Below are positions 23,412-32,365 of a stretch of DNA of 64,000 nt, one piece after another (within the stretch, counting starts at the first letter, position 1; each line of letters starts with the position of its first letter). This DNA is from Treponema sp. Lineage in GTDB: Bacteria > Spirochaetota > Spirochaetia > Treponematales > Treponemataceae. The stretch is from positions 107,521-171,520 of the forward strand of contig JAFZOJ010000001.1 of assembly GCA_017550685.1 (NCBI GenBank). Reading direction: 5' to 3'. The notes beneath the pieces were generated by a model that searched no databases, was not told the DNA's origin, and was given only the letters and a program-made list of their open reading frames with translations. Position numbers and translations under genes: made by a program.

Positions 23412-24775
23412 TAAAGATTCAGAAATATAACGAAGTAGAAGAAGACTTTTTCAAGGGCCGCCCGTTTGACGGTGACGACAAGGTTGTAAAGTCGGTTCTG
23501 GAAGAAGTTCAGAAGCGTGGAGACGCCGCACTGCGCCTTTACGGAAATAAATTTGATGTTGCAGTTCCAGCACAGTTTGAAGTACCACAGGAAGAGCTCA
23601 AGGCTGCTGCCGAAAAGCTCCGCATGGAAAAACGCGATATTTATGATGCAATCGTTTATTCACACGACCTGGCATTAAAATTTGCAAAGCTCCAGCGCAA
23701 ATCATTCAAGGATTTTGAAGAAGAGCTTGAACCAGGCATTATAACCGGACAGAGAACAATTCCTGTAGAAACTGCAGGCTGTTATGTTCCGGCAGGACGA
23801 TTCCCTCTTGTTTCAACTGTAATTATGACTGTTACCCCGGCTGTTGCTGCAGGTGTAAAAAACGTAATTATGTGTACACCACCACGCGTTCACCCGGATG
23901 ACAAGATTGCTGCAGGAAAAACCGGAGCCGGAGTACCTGGCAAGGCTTTTGCAGGCGGCAAACCTTATGCAGACGAAGGAATTATGGCCGCTGCCTATAT
24001 CTGTGGCGTAAATCACCTGTATGCTGTAGGCGGTTCTCAGGCAATTGGTGCCATGGCTTACGGAACAGAATCTATTCCTATGGCAGATGTAATCGTAGGA
24101 CCGGGAAACAAATTTGTTGCAACTGCAAAACGCGAAGTATTTGGTACAGCAGGCATAGACTTTATTGCAGGCCCTACAGAAGTAATGATTATTGCTGACG
24201 AAACTGCAAATCCTGCATGGGTTGCGGCAGACCTGCTTGCTCAGGCAGAACACGATGTTGTTGCCCAGCCAATCTTAGTAACAGACAACGAAGATTTTGC
24301 ACACAAGGTTAGTGCCGAAATTGAAGCCCAGCTTGATACCCTTACAACAAAGGCAACAGCCCGCAAGAGTATTGATGACTGCGGAATGATTATAATTGTA
24401 GAAAAACTCGAAGATGCAATTGAGGTTGCAAACCGCAAGGCCCCGGAACACCTGGAGCTTGCCATGGAAGATACAAAGCTGCGTGCTAAAATTGAAAAAG
24501 CAGTATTCAACTTTGGATCTTTGTTTATTGGTCACTATGCAGCCGAAGTTTACGGAGACTATGCAGCAGGTCTTAACCACACACTCCCTACCTCCGGAAG
24601 CGCACGCTTTACAGGCGGCTTAAGTGTAAGAATGTTCCTTAAAACAGTTACTACACTGCGCGTAAAAGAAGGAAAGGTTGGAACTGTTAAGAGTGGAGCC
24701 GCCGCAGGTTATCTTGGAGATGCAGAAGGACTTGCCGGACACGCACGTGCAGCCCGCTTAAGGATTGGTAAATGA
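23408..24775 (+). CDS. hisD: Histidinol dehydrogenase
   Basis: It makes the two NAD-dependent oxidations from histidinol to histidine. The 455-residue protein shows GCYVPAGRFPLVSTVIMTVT, DVIVGPGNKFVATAKR, the zinc-site LLAQAEHD, the catalytic APEHLEL and YAAGLNHTLPTSG. It is about 25 residues longer than typical because of a Gly/Lys-rich insert near residues 158-190 (KTGAGVPGKAFAGGKPYADE). The YVPAGRFPLV style also occurs in sulfopropanediol dehydrogenases, but coupling to the HisA-I-E gene and the complete active site favour histidine synthesis. Its stop overlaps def by 4 nt. Confidence 0.9.
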   Translation: MIKIQKYNEVEEDFFKGRPFDGDDKVVKSVLEEVQKRGDAALRLYGNKFDVAVPAQFEVPQEELKAAAEKLRMEKRDIYDAIVYSHDLALKFAKLQRKSFKDFEEELEPGIITGQRTIPVETAGCYVPAGRFPLVSTVIMTVTPAVAAGVKNVIMCTPPRVHPDDKIAAGKTGAGVPGKAFAGGKPYADEGIMAAAYICGVNHLYAVGGSQAIGAMAYGTESIPMADVIVGPGNKFVATAKREVFGTAGIDFIAGPTEVMIIADETANPAWVAADLLAQAEHDVVAQPILVTDNEDFAHKVSAEIEAQLDTLTTKATARKSIDDCGMIIIVEKLEDAIEVANRKAPEHLELAMEDTKLRAKIEKAVFNFGSLFIGHYAAEVYGDYAAGLNHTLPTSGSARFTGGLSVRMFLKTVTTLRVKEGKVGTVKSGAAAGYLGDAEGLAGHARAARLRIGK

Positions 24776-25347
24776 TTTTAGATGTTGTTAAGCTTGGAGA
24801 AGATGTTCTGCGCCAGAAGGCTCAGCCGGTACCCGAAGTAAATGATGAAATAAGACAGCTGGCAGAAGATATGTTCGAAACCATGATCGAAGCAGAAGGT
24901 GTCGGACTTGCTGCCCCTCAGATTGGAAAAAGTCTGAGAATGTTTGTTCTTATTGCAGATGATGATGTACGCAGGGTTTTTATCAATCCGCAGATTATTC
25001 AAACCTCAAGCGAAACAAGCGAATATGACGAAGGCTGCCTTAGTATTCCTCAGGTTTACGAAACCATTGTGCGCCCTGTACGCGTAACTGTTCAGGCACT
25101 TAATGAAAAAGGCAAACCTTTTACTCTTGATGCAGATGGACTTTTAGCACGCATAATCCAGCATGAATATGACCATCTGGATGGCATTTTGTATATAGAC
25201 CGCGGCGACAAGGCTTTTGCAGAAAAAACAGAAGCTCAGTTCAAAAAACGTGCAGAACGCGCCGCTCAAAAGGCAAAGGAAAAAGCAGCCAAAGCCGCTA
25301 AGATTGCAGCAAAAATTGCCGCAAAGGAAGCTAAAAAAACAAAATGA
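24772..25347 (+). CDS. def: Peptide deformylase with Lys/Ala-rich C-terminal tail
   Basis: The enzyme removes the formyl group from new proteins at the ribosome. All three motifs are present: GVGLAAPQIG, EGCLSIP and the metal site HEYDHLDG. The catalytic part ends near residue 150; the last ~40 residues are a helical Lys/Ala tail (AAQKAKEKAAKAAKIAAKIA), possibly for ribosome or RNA contact. It overlaps hisD and fmt by 4 nt each. The def-fmt pairing is common, since fmt makes the formyl-Met that def processes. Confidence 0.95.
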   Translation: MILDVVKLGEDVLRQKAQPVPEVNDEIRQLAEDMFETMIEAEGVGLAAPQIGKSLRMFVLIADDDVRRVFINPQIIQTSSETSEYDEGCLSIPQVYETIVRPVRVTVQALNEKGKPFTLDADGLLARIIQHEYDHLDGILYIDRGDKAFAEKTEAQFKKRAERAAQKAKEKAAKAAKIAAKIAAKEAKKTK

Positions 25348-26360
25348 AAATCTTATTTGCAGGAAGCCCTGAGGCAGCAAAAATCACTTTGGAATTTCTC
25401 GTAGAAAACCAGAAGCAGTCCGGTTTTGAAATTGCAGGTGTACTTTCTAATCCGCCTACAGCCAAGGGAAGGCACAAAACTCCTACCCCAACCCCTGTAG
25501 CAGAATATGCCCTTTCAAAGGGACTTCCTGTTTTTACACCGGAGCATCTGGATAGCGCCGCACGCGAACAGATTGCGCCTCTTGGTGCCGACCTGCTTGT
25601 ATGCTTTGCCTACGGACACATTTTTGGCCCTAAATTTCTGGATTTGTTTCCTATGGGCGGCATCAATCTTCATCCGTCATTCCTGCCAAAATACAGAGGC
25701 TGTACTCCGGTTCAGCAGGCAATTTTAGAGGGCGACGAGCTGCTCGGTATTTCAATTCAAACCCTCTCACTCAAAATGGATGCGGGCGACATTCTAAAAC
25801 AGGATTTTGTAAATATCAAGGAACAGGACACAACCGAATCCCTTTTGAACTACAGTGCCTTAACCGGCGCAAAGCTTATATGTAAAATAATAGAAGAAAG
25901 TGCTGCAGCAGGCTCACTTATAAAAGGCAAGCCTCAGAGCAAGGAAGATATTTCCTACACATATACAATCACAAAGGATATGGCAAAAATCAACTGGAGC
26001 GAAAGTGCCCAGACTATCTGCCGCAAAATCCGTGCCTACTACCCTGACCCGTGCTGCTGGTGCCTGGAAGAAAATGACTCCACACTCAAGCTTGCACAGG
26101 CAAAGGAAATCACACTTTCTGACGCCCAGCTTCTGGTTGAATCTGACCCGGTTTATGCCCCGCTTTTAGAAGACAAGGTGTTCCAAGGCTTTCCTTACGG
26201 CAAGGTTTTGGCATATAATAAGAACACAGGTGGTATTTTCATCAAAACCGGCGATGGAATTCTTTGCGTAACAAAGCTCCAGCGTCAGGGAAAAACCATG
26301 ATGAATTATAAAGACTTTATGAATGGTGCTAAAAATTTTATAGGCACCATATTGAAATAA
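25344..26360 (+). CDS. fmt: Methionyl-tRNA formyltransferase
   Basis: It formylates initiator Met-tRNA using 10-formyl-THF, which fhs and folD in this window help supply. The 338-residue protein starts KILFAGSPEAAKITLEFL and has the folate-binding HPSFLPKYRGCTPVQQAIL region with the SLLP-like site (SFLP), MDAGDIL, and the C-terminal tRNA-binding domain beginning around residue 210. Four-nt overlaps with def indicate coupled translation. Length is slightly above the usual 310-320. Confidence 0.94.
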   Translation: MKILFAGSPEAAKITLEFLVENQKQSGFEIAGVLSNPPTAKGRHKTPTPTPVAEYALSKGLPVFTPEHLDSAAREQIAPLGADLLVCFAYGHIFGPKFLDLFPMGGINLHPSFLPKYRGCTPVQQAILEGDELLGISIQTLSLKMDAGDILKQDFVNIKEQDTTESLLNYSALTGAKLICKIIEESAAAGSLIKGKPQSKEDISYTYTITKDMAKINWSESAQTICRKIRAYYPDPCCWCLEENDSTLKLAQAKEITLSDAQLLVESDPVYAPLLEDKVFQGFPYGKVLAYNKNTGGIFIKTGDGILCVTKLQRQGKTMMNYKDFMNGAKNFIGTILK

Positions 26361-26378
26361 ACCTTTAAGGACAAAAGA

Positions 26379-27443
26379 ATGAACGAAGAAGATAAGACAA
26401 ACGAACAGACAGAAAAAACTCGCAAGCGTATCAACTTAAAAAATCTGCGATTCAGCTTTGAAGGAGGCTTTGACAAGCTTCAGTCTAGTATTCCTGTATT
26501 AATCATTACCTGTGTTGCAGCCTTCATTCTTATGGCTCTTGTATGCGTTGCAGTATTTTTTACCAACGTTAAGGGTGCAGAAAAAGTTCTTGTTCCTAAT
26601 GTTACCGGAAAAAAATGGGACGAAGCCTTAATCGAAATGCAGGTAAAGGAGCTTTATCCTAAAATCAACCTGCGCTATTCAAACACACCGGGAGACGAAG
26701 GCATGGTTCTGGAGCAGGACCCTCAGCCGGACACAATCGTTAAAGGCTACAGCCGCGTAAACCTGGTAATAAGCCGTGGTGTTGTTATTGATGCCGTTGG
26801 TTCTTATATTGGAAAAAATATTTCCGAAGTAGAAATGTCTTTGCAGACTCTTTTTGCAGGACAGACAAAACCTCTCATCACTCTTGATACACCAAGTTAT
26901 ATTCCGGATGCTTCTGACGCAGGAACAATTCTTGAACAGGATCCTCCTGAGGGTTCAAAAATTTCTGAACCAATTACCGTTAAGCTTGTTGTAAGCCGCG
27001 GACCTAATTACGAAAACACACGCCGCCCTTATGTAATTGGACAGAGCATAAACGACCTTTTGCAGACAATTGCACGTACAAAAATTGTATTTGATATAAA
27101 TTCCCATACTGCAACAGATCAGGAAAAACCGGGCACAGTTGTAAGCCAGGAGCAGATTGCAGATGAATACATTCCAAATTACACCAGAGTTACTGTAGAA
27201 ATGGCAATGCCGGATTCGGGCAATTCAGACAATGTTTATGGAATCTTCCAGACAAAACTGTCCGACTATCCATATCCGGTTCCTATGAAGCTTGATGCAT
27301 ATCCTGCAGAAGGAACATCTTATACCATTATCAGCTTTAACCATCCGGGAGGAAACTTAACAATTCCTTACGAAGTACCACGCGGAACAACACTGGTTCT
27401 GAGCGTTGCGGACAAGGTTGAAGCAAGGAAGCTCGCCGAATAA
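26379..27443 (+). CDS. Membrane protein with PASTA repeats
   Basis: This 354-residue protein has a basic cytoplasmic N-terminus (KTRKRINLKNLRF), a membrane helix at about 38-62 (IPVLIITCVAAFILMALVCV), and three PASTA units outside: VLVPNVTGKKWDEALIEMQV, then the VVIDAVGSYIGKNISEVEMS unit, then RRPYVIGQSINDLLQTI. PASTA domains often bind peptidoglycan fragments, and here the kinase domain found in many PASTA proteins is absent. It could be a cell-wall or divisome adaptor. It follows fmt by 18 nt and overlaps aroDE by 1 nt (TAATG). The same def-fmt-PASTA order is known in other treponemes as far as I recall. Confidence 0.85.
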   Translation: MNEEDKTNEQTEKTRKRINLKNLRFSFEGGFDKLQSSIPVLIITCVAAFILMALVCVAVFFTNVKGAEKVLVPNVTGKKWDEALIEMQVKELYPKINLRYSNTPGDEGMVLEQDPQPDTIVKGYSRVNLVISRGVVIDAVGSYIGKNISEVEMSLQTLFAGQTKPLITLDTPSYIPDASDAGTILEQDPPEGSKISEPITVKLVVSRGPNYENTRRPYVIGQSINDLLQTIARTKIVFDINSHTATDQEKPGTVVSQEQIADEYIPNYTRVTVEMAMPDSGNSDNVYGIFQTKLSDYPYPVPMKLDAYPAEGTSYTIISFNHPGGNLTIPYEVPRGTTLVLSVADKVEARKLAE

Positions 27444-28990
27444 TGAATCCGCCTCTTGTATGCATGACATTAACAGGCAAAACTCTCGAAGAAAACCGCC
27501 AGCTGGTAAACAAATATTATAAAACACTGGATCTTGTAGAGTTAAGGGTAGATTACCTGACAGAGGATGATCAGCTTTTTGCAAGACGTTTTCCGTCCAT
27601 GATTCATCTTCCATGTATACTTACAATTAGACGTGATATTGACGGCGGACTTTTTAACGGAAGTGAATTTTCACGCACCTGTCTTTTTAGCCGGGCTCTG
27701 GCCTTTGCAGATCAGGACAAGGCTAAGAATTTTGCCTATGTAGATTTTGAAGATGATTTTCATATTCCAAGTCTTCAGGATGCGGCAATGGCATTCGGTG
27801 TAAAAATAATCAGAAGCCTTCATAATATGGAGGAGCCTATTTACAATATCCGGGAACGCTGTGATGAAATGCGTAAAACCGGTTATGAAATTCCAAAGAT
27901 TGCGTTCAGACCAAAAAAGCTTAGTGATGTAGCAAACCTGTTCCGCGAAGGTGAACAGATGACAGACTACGAGCATATTCTGTGCGCCATGGGGCCGGAA
28001 GGACTGCCTTCTAGAATTCTTGCATCGCATACAAATTCGTTCCTTACCTATGTTACACCGGAAGAGCTTATTTCTAACACACAGGAAATTGGTCATATAG
28101 ATCCTGTAACTCTTACTTCGCTTTACAACTTCAGATCAATAAATAAGAATACAAGACTGTTTGGTATTACGGGCTGGCCTTTGTACAAGGTTTCGGGTCC
28201 TGAGATTCATAATTCAGGCTTTAAGAAAGCAGGAATAAATGCGGTATACATGCCAATAAGGTCGCAGCTTGTTTCCGAGGCACTTACCTTTGCAGAACAG
28301 GTTGGTATAGAAGGCTTGTCCATAACAAACCCTCATAAGGAATCTGTAATGTATTATCTTAACGAACAGAGCCCTGAGGTAGTTCAAATTGGAGCCTGCA
28401 ACACTGCAATTTACCGCAATAAAAAATGGATAGGCTATAATACAAATGCATACGGATTCCGCCGCGCCCTGGAAGAATTTCTTGGGCCGGTTAGAATCAA
28501 AAGAAAAAAGGTTGCCATAATCGGGGCAGGAGGAACTGCCAAGGCTATTGCTTTTGTTCTTAAGCAGATGGGAGCCAGAGTATGCATCTTTAACCGAACC
28601 ATAAGTCACGCCAAGCAGATTGCAGAACGCTACGGCTTTGAATACTGCAGCCTTGAACCGGACTGCGCACCAATTCTTGATGAATATTCAAACCTTATTG
28701 TTCAGACAACCTCGGTAGGTACAAGCAAAGAAATCAAACAGGGAAGTCAGCAGACCGAGCCTAATGATCCTATTTCTTTCTATAACTTCCGCGGTAATGA
28801 AATTCTTTTTGATATTCTGTACCGACCTGCAATTACACCTGTTATGAAACGCGCCTCTCTTGCGGGCTGCAGGGTAAGCAACGGTTACAAAATGCTTGAG
28901 TACCAGGCCTATGCCCAGTTCAAGCTGTTTACCGGACAGGATTTTGAAGAAGGTTCTGAAGACCTGTCATTATCTGGCTTGACCAGATAA
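27443..28990 (+). CDS. Bifunctional 3-dehydroquinate dehydratase (type I) - shikimate dehydrogenase-like protein
   Basis: Two domains of the shikimate pathway. Residues 1-225 are type I dehydroquinate dehydratase: LDLVELRVDYL (Glu), IIRSLHNMEEP (His) and IPKIAFRPK (Schiff-base Lys) are all present. Residues about 235-495 resemble AroE: NADP-binding IGAGGTAKAIAF, FNRTISHA, and the Lys in ITNPHKESV. But the shikimate-binding SxS is missing (ITGWPLYKVSGPEIHN, with Val and Gly at those positions) and the catalytic Asp of NTD is Asn (GYNTNAYGF). So dehydratase activity is likely; dehydrogenase activity is doubtful or altered. The last residues (DLSLSGLTR) come from a palindromic repeat. Confidence 0.83.
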   Translation: MNPPLVCMTLTGKTLEENRQLVNKYYKTLDLVELRVDYLTEDDQLFARRFPSMIHLPCILTIRRDIDGGLFNGSEFSRTCLFSRALAFADQDKAKNFAYVDFEDDFHIPSLQDAAMAFGVKIIRSLHNMEEPIYNIRERCDEMRKTGYEIPKIAFRPKKLSDVANLFREGEQMTDYEHILCAMGPEGLPSRILASHTNSFLTYVTPEELISNTQEIGHIDPVTLTSLYNFRSINKNTRLFGITGWPLYKVSGPEIHNSGFKKAGINAVYMPIRSQLVSEALTFAEQVGIEGLSITNPHKESVMYYLNEQSPEVVQIGACNTAIYRNKKWIGYNTNAYGFRRALEEFLGPVRIKRKKVAIIGAGGTAKAIAFVLKQMGARVCIFNRTISHAKQIAERYGFEYCSLEPDCAPILDEYSNLIVQTTSVGTSKEIKQGSQQTEPNDPISFYNFRGNEILFDILYRPAITPVMKRASLAGCRVSNGYKMLEYQAYAQFKLFTGQDFEEGSEDLSLSGLTR

Positions 28991-29028
28991 TCTGATAAAA
29001 GATCTCCGGGTCGAGCCCGAAGATGACA
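28965..29028. repeat. Composite hairpin repeat overlapping the aroDE stop
   Basis: TGTCATTATCTGG-cttga-CCAGATAAT, then CTCCGGG-tcga-GCCCGAAGATGACA: the same composite type as at 18219. The aroDE coding sequence ends inside it, so its last nine residues are repeat-encoded. Confidence 0.75.
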
Positions 29029-29050
29029 TATATTACAAGAGGATAAACTT

Positions 29051-29773
29051 ATGACACAGAGCGAACAGAAAAAACTTGTTGCAGATACTGCAATTGATAC
29101 ATTGATTGAAAAAGGAAAAATCTTTAGCGGAATGAAGATTGGGCTGGGAACCGGATCTACCGCTATGCCTGCCGTTTACCGTCTTGCAGAACATATTAAA
29201 AGCGGTGAACTTAAGGATATAAAGGCTGTAGTTACAAGCTTTCAGACACAAAATGCATGTCAGGACCTTGGCATTCCGGTTTATTCGCTCAATGACAGAA
29301 TTATTGACGGACATCTTGATTTATCAATTGACGGGGCTGATGAAGTTACTCCGGACTGCTTTTGTATTAAAGGTGGCGGTGCCGCTCATGTCCGCGAAAA
29401 ATTAGTTGAATATAATTCTGATATTTTTGTTGTAGTTGCAGATTCTACAAAAGCAGTAGAAACAATAGGAACCAAGTTTGCCGTACCTGTTGAAATTATT
29501 GAAAGCGCACGCGTTGCAGTTACAAAGGCTCTGGAAAAGCTTGGTGCAAAATGTGTTCTCCGCGAAGGAGTACGCAAGGCAGGTCCTGTAATTACCGACA
29601 ACGGAAACCAGATTCTTGACTGCACCTGGGAAAAACCTATTGATGTAGCCGAGATGGAAGATAAAATTAATGGAATTGTCGGCGTTGTAGAAAACGGACT
29701 TTTCTCTAAGAACAAACCGATTGTTTTTGTTGCAACAAACGACGACAAGGTAGAAATCAGGAACTGGCATTAA
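29051..29773 (+). CDS. rpiA: Ribose-5-phosphate isomerase A
   Basis: It interconverts ribose 5-phosphate and ribulose 5-phosphate in the pentose phosphate pathway. The 240-residue protein has GLGTGSTAMPAVYRLAEH, the catalytic DGADEVTPD, KGGGAAHVREKLV and the C-terminal GIVGVVENGLF. Length and motifs are typical. It is preceded by a hairpin repeat and overlaps the next gene as TAATG. Confidence 0.95.
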   Translation: MTQSEQKKLVADTAIDTLIEKGKIFSGMKIGLGTGSTAMPAVYRLAEHIKSGELKDIKAVVTSFQTQNACQDLGIPVYSLNDRIIDGHLDLSIDGADEVTPDCFCIKGGGAAHVREKLVEYNSDIFVVVADSTKAVETIGTKFAVPVEIIESARVAVTKALEKLGAKCVLREGVRKAGPVITDNGNQILDCTWEKPIDVAEMEDKINGIVGVVENGLFSKNKPIVFVATNDDKVEIRNWH

Positions 29774-31149
29774 TGTTTCCACCGTTTGATCAGGAGCTGG
29801 CCCGTCACTATTGCATGGAATTTATTTCCGGCATTGAGGACGGGTCAATTATTTTAAAACAGATCTCCAAAGAAAGCGAAGAACGCAAAGGCCATGGCGT
29901 TATGGTCGGGGCACTGGTGTGCGTTGATGCAGCTGGTCAAAGGGTTGTGCTGCAAGCAGTAAGCGGGATTTCCGTTATGGCCCTTCGAGTGCCTCAGGGA
30001 CCACAGTGCAAACTTGAAAAAATAATCGTCCCTCCCCTCGTCCCACCCGAAGAAATTGAAAAAGCGCTTGAAAAAAATGACAAGAAAATACATGAGTTGA
30101 CTTACGCCATAGAAAAATGCGTGACCACTGAGCAAAACGTGGTCCCTGAGCCTGTCGAAGGGCCCTCAAAAAAACAGCTGGAAGCAGAACGCACACAACT
30201 AACCACAGAATCTCTCCTCAACGTATTCAACCTTTACACCTTTACCCGCTTTGACGGAAAGAAAATAACTTTGAATGAAATAATCAAAGAACACGGAGGC
30301 AAGCTTCCGCCGACAGGGACCGGCGACTGCTGTGCACCAAAGCTATTGTCTTATGCATTTGAGCACGGTCTTACTCCTATATCCATGGACGAAGTTTTTT
30401 ACGGGCGAGACACTCCTAACAAAAAAAACGGCGTTTCCTACCCTCCCTGCGACGAACGCTGCGGATACATTCTGCCTTCAATTTTAGGGCTGGAGATTTT
30501 GTACCGCGACTCAAGCATTATAGTTATCAATAAACAAAGCGGACTTCTTTCGGTGCCGGGTCGTACAGCGGATAAACAGGACTGCGTTGTTAATCGTGTA
30601 AAAAAGCTTTTTCCCAATTGTATTACACAGCCTTCGGTACACAGACTTGATATGGAAACTTCGGGACTTTTAGTTCTTGCATTTACCCAAGAAGCACACC
30701 GTAATCTTAGCCGACAGTTTGAAGAAGGCACAGTTCATAAAAAATATGTTGCACTGATTGATGGAGTTTTTGACCACAATGAATATAAGGGCGAGCTGCA
30801 GTTAAAGTTCCGTCTGGACGTAGACAACCGCCCGCATCAGATTTACGACGAAGAAAACGGCAAGCTTGGAATTACTCAATGGGAAAAAGAAGGCACTGTG
30901 TTGTATACAGCACCCGATGGAAGCAAACGACGCACCACAAAAATTATCTTTACCCCAAAAACCGGCCGTACACATCAGCTGCGTCTTGCAGCAAGCGACC
31001 CTCACGGCTTTGGCATTCCTATTGTGGGAGATACGTTGTACGGGCATTGTGAGCCGGGAGAAAGGCTGATGCTGCATGCATTTGAATTAGAGTTTAAACA
31101 TCCGATCTCTGGGGAACACATGCATTTTGAAATACATCCGTCATGCTGA
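29773..31149 (+). CDS. RluA-family pseudouridine synthase with N-terminal extension carrying repeat insertions
   Basis: The C-terminal half (residues about 235-455) is a RluA-type pseudouridine synthase: RDSSIIVINKQSGLLSVPG, the catalytic HRLDMETSGLLVLA, KKYVALIDG and GRTHQLRLAASD. The N-terminal half (1-230) contains GTGDCCAPKLLSYAFEHGL, seen in longer RluA proteins of anaerobes, role unknown. Two dispersed DNA repeats lie in frame: one gives the residues VMALRVPQGPQ (29979-30004) and the other VVPEPVEGPS (30139-30165). The stop codon also lies in a third repeat (31139). It probably modifies 23S rRNA or tRNA. The inserted stretches are likely surface loops. Confidence 0.85.
   Translation: MFPPFDQELARHYCMEFISGIEDGSIILKQISKESEERKGHGVMVGALVCVDAAGQRVVLQAVSGISVMALRVPQGPQCKLEKIIVPPLVPPEEIEKALEKNDKKIHELTYAIEKCVTTEQNVVPEPVEGPSKKQLEAERTQLTTESLLNVFNLYTFTRFDGKKITLNEIIKEHGGKLPPTGTGDCCAPKLLSYAFEHGLTPISMDEVFYGRDTPNKKNGVSYPPCDERCGYILPSILGLEILYRDSSIIVINKQSGLLSVPGRTADKQDCVVNRVKKLFPNCITQPSVHRLDMETSGLLVLAFTQEAHRNLSRQFEEGTVHKKYVALIDGVFDHNEYKGELQLKFRLDVDNRPHQIYDEENGKLGITQWEKEGTVLYTAPDGSKRRTTKIIFTPKTGRTHQLRLAASDPHGFGIPIVGDTLYGHCEPGERLMLHAFELEFKHPISGEHMHFEIHPSC
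29979..30004. repeat. Dispersed palindromic repeat inside a CDS
   Basis: GGCCCTTCGAGTGCCTCAGG then GACCAC, in frame in the RluA-type gene. It faces the copy at 30139 in inverted orientation. Confidence 0.75.
30139..30165. repeat. Dispersed palindromic repeat inside a CDS, inverted
   Basis: GTGGTCCCTGAGCCTGTCGA then AGGGCCC, encoding VPEPVEGPS in frame. It is complementary to the copy at 29979, so the pair could form a long-range hairpin in the mRNA. Confidence 0.8.
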
Positions 31150-31209
31150 ACTTGTTTCAGCATCTCATATTTGTTTGTATTGAGATCCCGAAACAAGTTC
31201 GGGATGACG
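31139..31209. repeat. Paired hairpin repeat (GTCATGCTGAAC/GTTCGGGATGAC type)
   Basis: TCATGCTGAACTTGTTTCAG with GAGATC-linked second arm CCCGAAACAAGTTCGGGATG. The unit fills the gap between the convergent RluA-type and DUF554 genes and includes the stop codon of the former. Confidence 0.75.
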
Positions 31210-31219
31210 AATTGTACTT

Positions 31220-31978
31220 TTACATAAATAAACCCTTAACCAGCGGCACACAAATAACAAAAAGCACTTCAATCACAAGAGCCGGCAAAAAGTTTGCGGT
31301 TTTGATTTTTTTGAGGGCAAGCAGATTCAGACCAATCATTATAATAATTGCACCACCACAGGCCGAAACTTCATTAAGCATAGTGTCTGTTACATAAGGC
31401 TGAAGCACTCCCGAAAGAAGTGTAAGTCCGCCCTGATAAATGAGAATCAAAATAACAGAAAATGCAGTTCCTACACCCATTGCGGCTGCAAAAGAAATAG
31501 CCATAAAACCGTCAAGAATAGACTTTGTAAAGATGATTGTATAGTCATGTTCCACGCCGGCCTTGAATGAACCGATAATTGTCATTGCACCAACACAGAA
31601 CAAAACCGAAGCGTTCAAAAAAGCATAGGCAAAATTGTGCTTTTTCTCTTCTTCAAGAGAAATGTCAGAAGCAAGAGGATCGCCTTCTACAGCTGCCTTT
31701 TTCTTAGGAGTTGTAATTTTCTGAAGCCAGCCGCCCAGTCTAAGGATTGCTCCATCTATATCTATTGCATAACCAATAACACCGCCAACAATAAGCGACA
31801 GTGCAAGATAAACAATGCTTTCGTACTTAAATGCCATCTGAAGGCCTATTACGATTGTAATAACACCACAGGCAGTCTGAATCATTTCCAGAAGTTCATC
31901 AGTAAATTTTTTGGAAAAAAGAAGTCCGATTATTGAACCAAGAATTACGGTTCCGCAATTAACAAATACTGCTATCAT
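31220..31978 (-). CDS. DUF554 family membrane protein
   Basis: This 252-residue polytopic protein starts MIAVFVNCGTVILGSIIGLL, has about seven hydrophobic segments, repeated Gly-rich turns (IVGGVIGYAIDIDG) and ends FVICVPLVKGLFM, matching the DUF554 (YdfK-like) family. A cytoplasmic charged loop lies near residues 85-115 (ITTPKKKAAVEGD). Function is not established; the family is thought to transport a small solute, but no substrate can be proposed here. Confidence 0.87.
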   Translation of the reverse strand: MIAVFVNCGTVILGSIIGLLFSKKFTDELLEMIQTACGVITIVIGLQMAFKYESIVYLALSLIVGGVIGYAIDIDGAILRLGGWLQKITTPKKKAAVEGDPLASDISLEEEKKHNFAYAFLNASVLFCVGAMTIIGSFKAGVEHDYTIIFTKSILDGFMAISFAAAMGVGTAFSVILILIYQGGLTLLSGVLQPYVTDTMLNEVSACGGAIIIMIGLNLLALKKIKTANFLPALVIEVLFVICVPLVKGLFM

Positions 31979-32026
31979 TTTTTACCTCAAAAAAAAAGGG
32001 AACTGCACTGCTGCAATTCCCTAAGT

Positions 32027-32108
<82 letters not shown>

Positions 32109-32117
32109 ATAAAAGCC

Positions 32118-32190
32118 TGAGCTACACTGGATTCGAACCAGTGACCCACGCCTTAAAAGGGCGTTGCTCTACCTACTGAGCTAGTAGCCC
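32118..32190 (-). tRNA. tRNA-Lys (anticodon UUU)
   Basis: The minus strand starts GGGCTACTAGCTCAGTAGGT. The anticodon stem ACGCC/GGCGT encloses CTTTTAA (anticodon TTT), the T arm is CACTGGTTCGAATCCAGTG, and the acceptor pairs with GTAGCTC. The discriminator is A, with no encoded CCA. It lies 9 nt upstream of tRNA-Leu in the same transcript. It should be the substrate of the class I LysRS at 45245. Confidence 0.94.
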
Positions 32191-32365
32191 ATCGCATTCC
32201 TGCGAATGTTTTACTATTTTATTGATTTTGTAATTTTGTGTCAAGAGAATGAATGGTAAAAAAATCACATATCTTGAAAAACACAAAACCATTTGCTATG
32301 ATATTTATAATTGTAAAATGTTTTACGAGAGTTTATTAAAAACATTTTTTTAACGAGGTTTTCTT

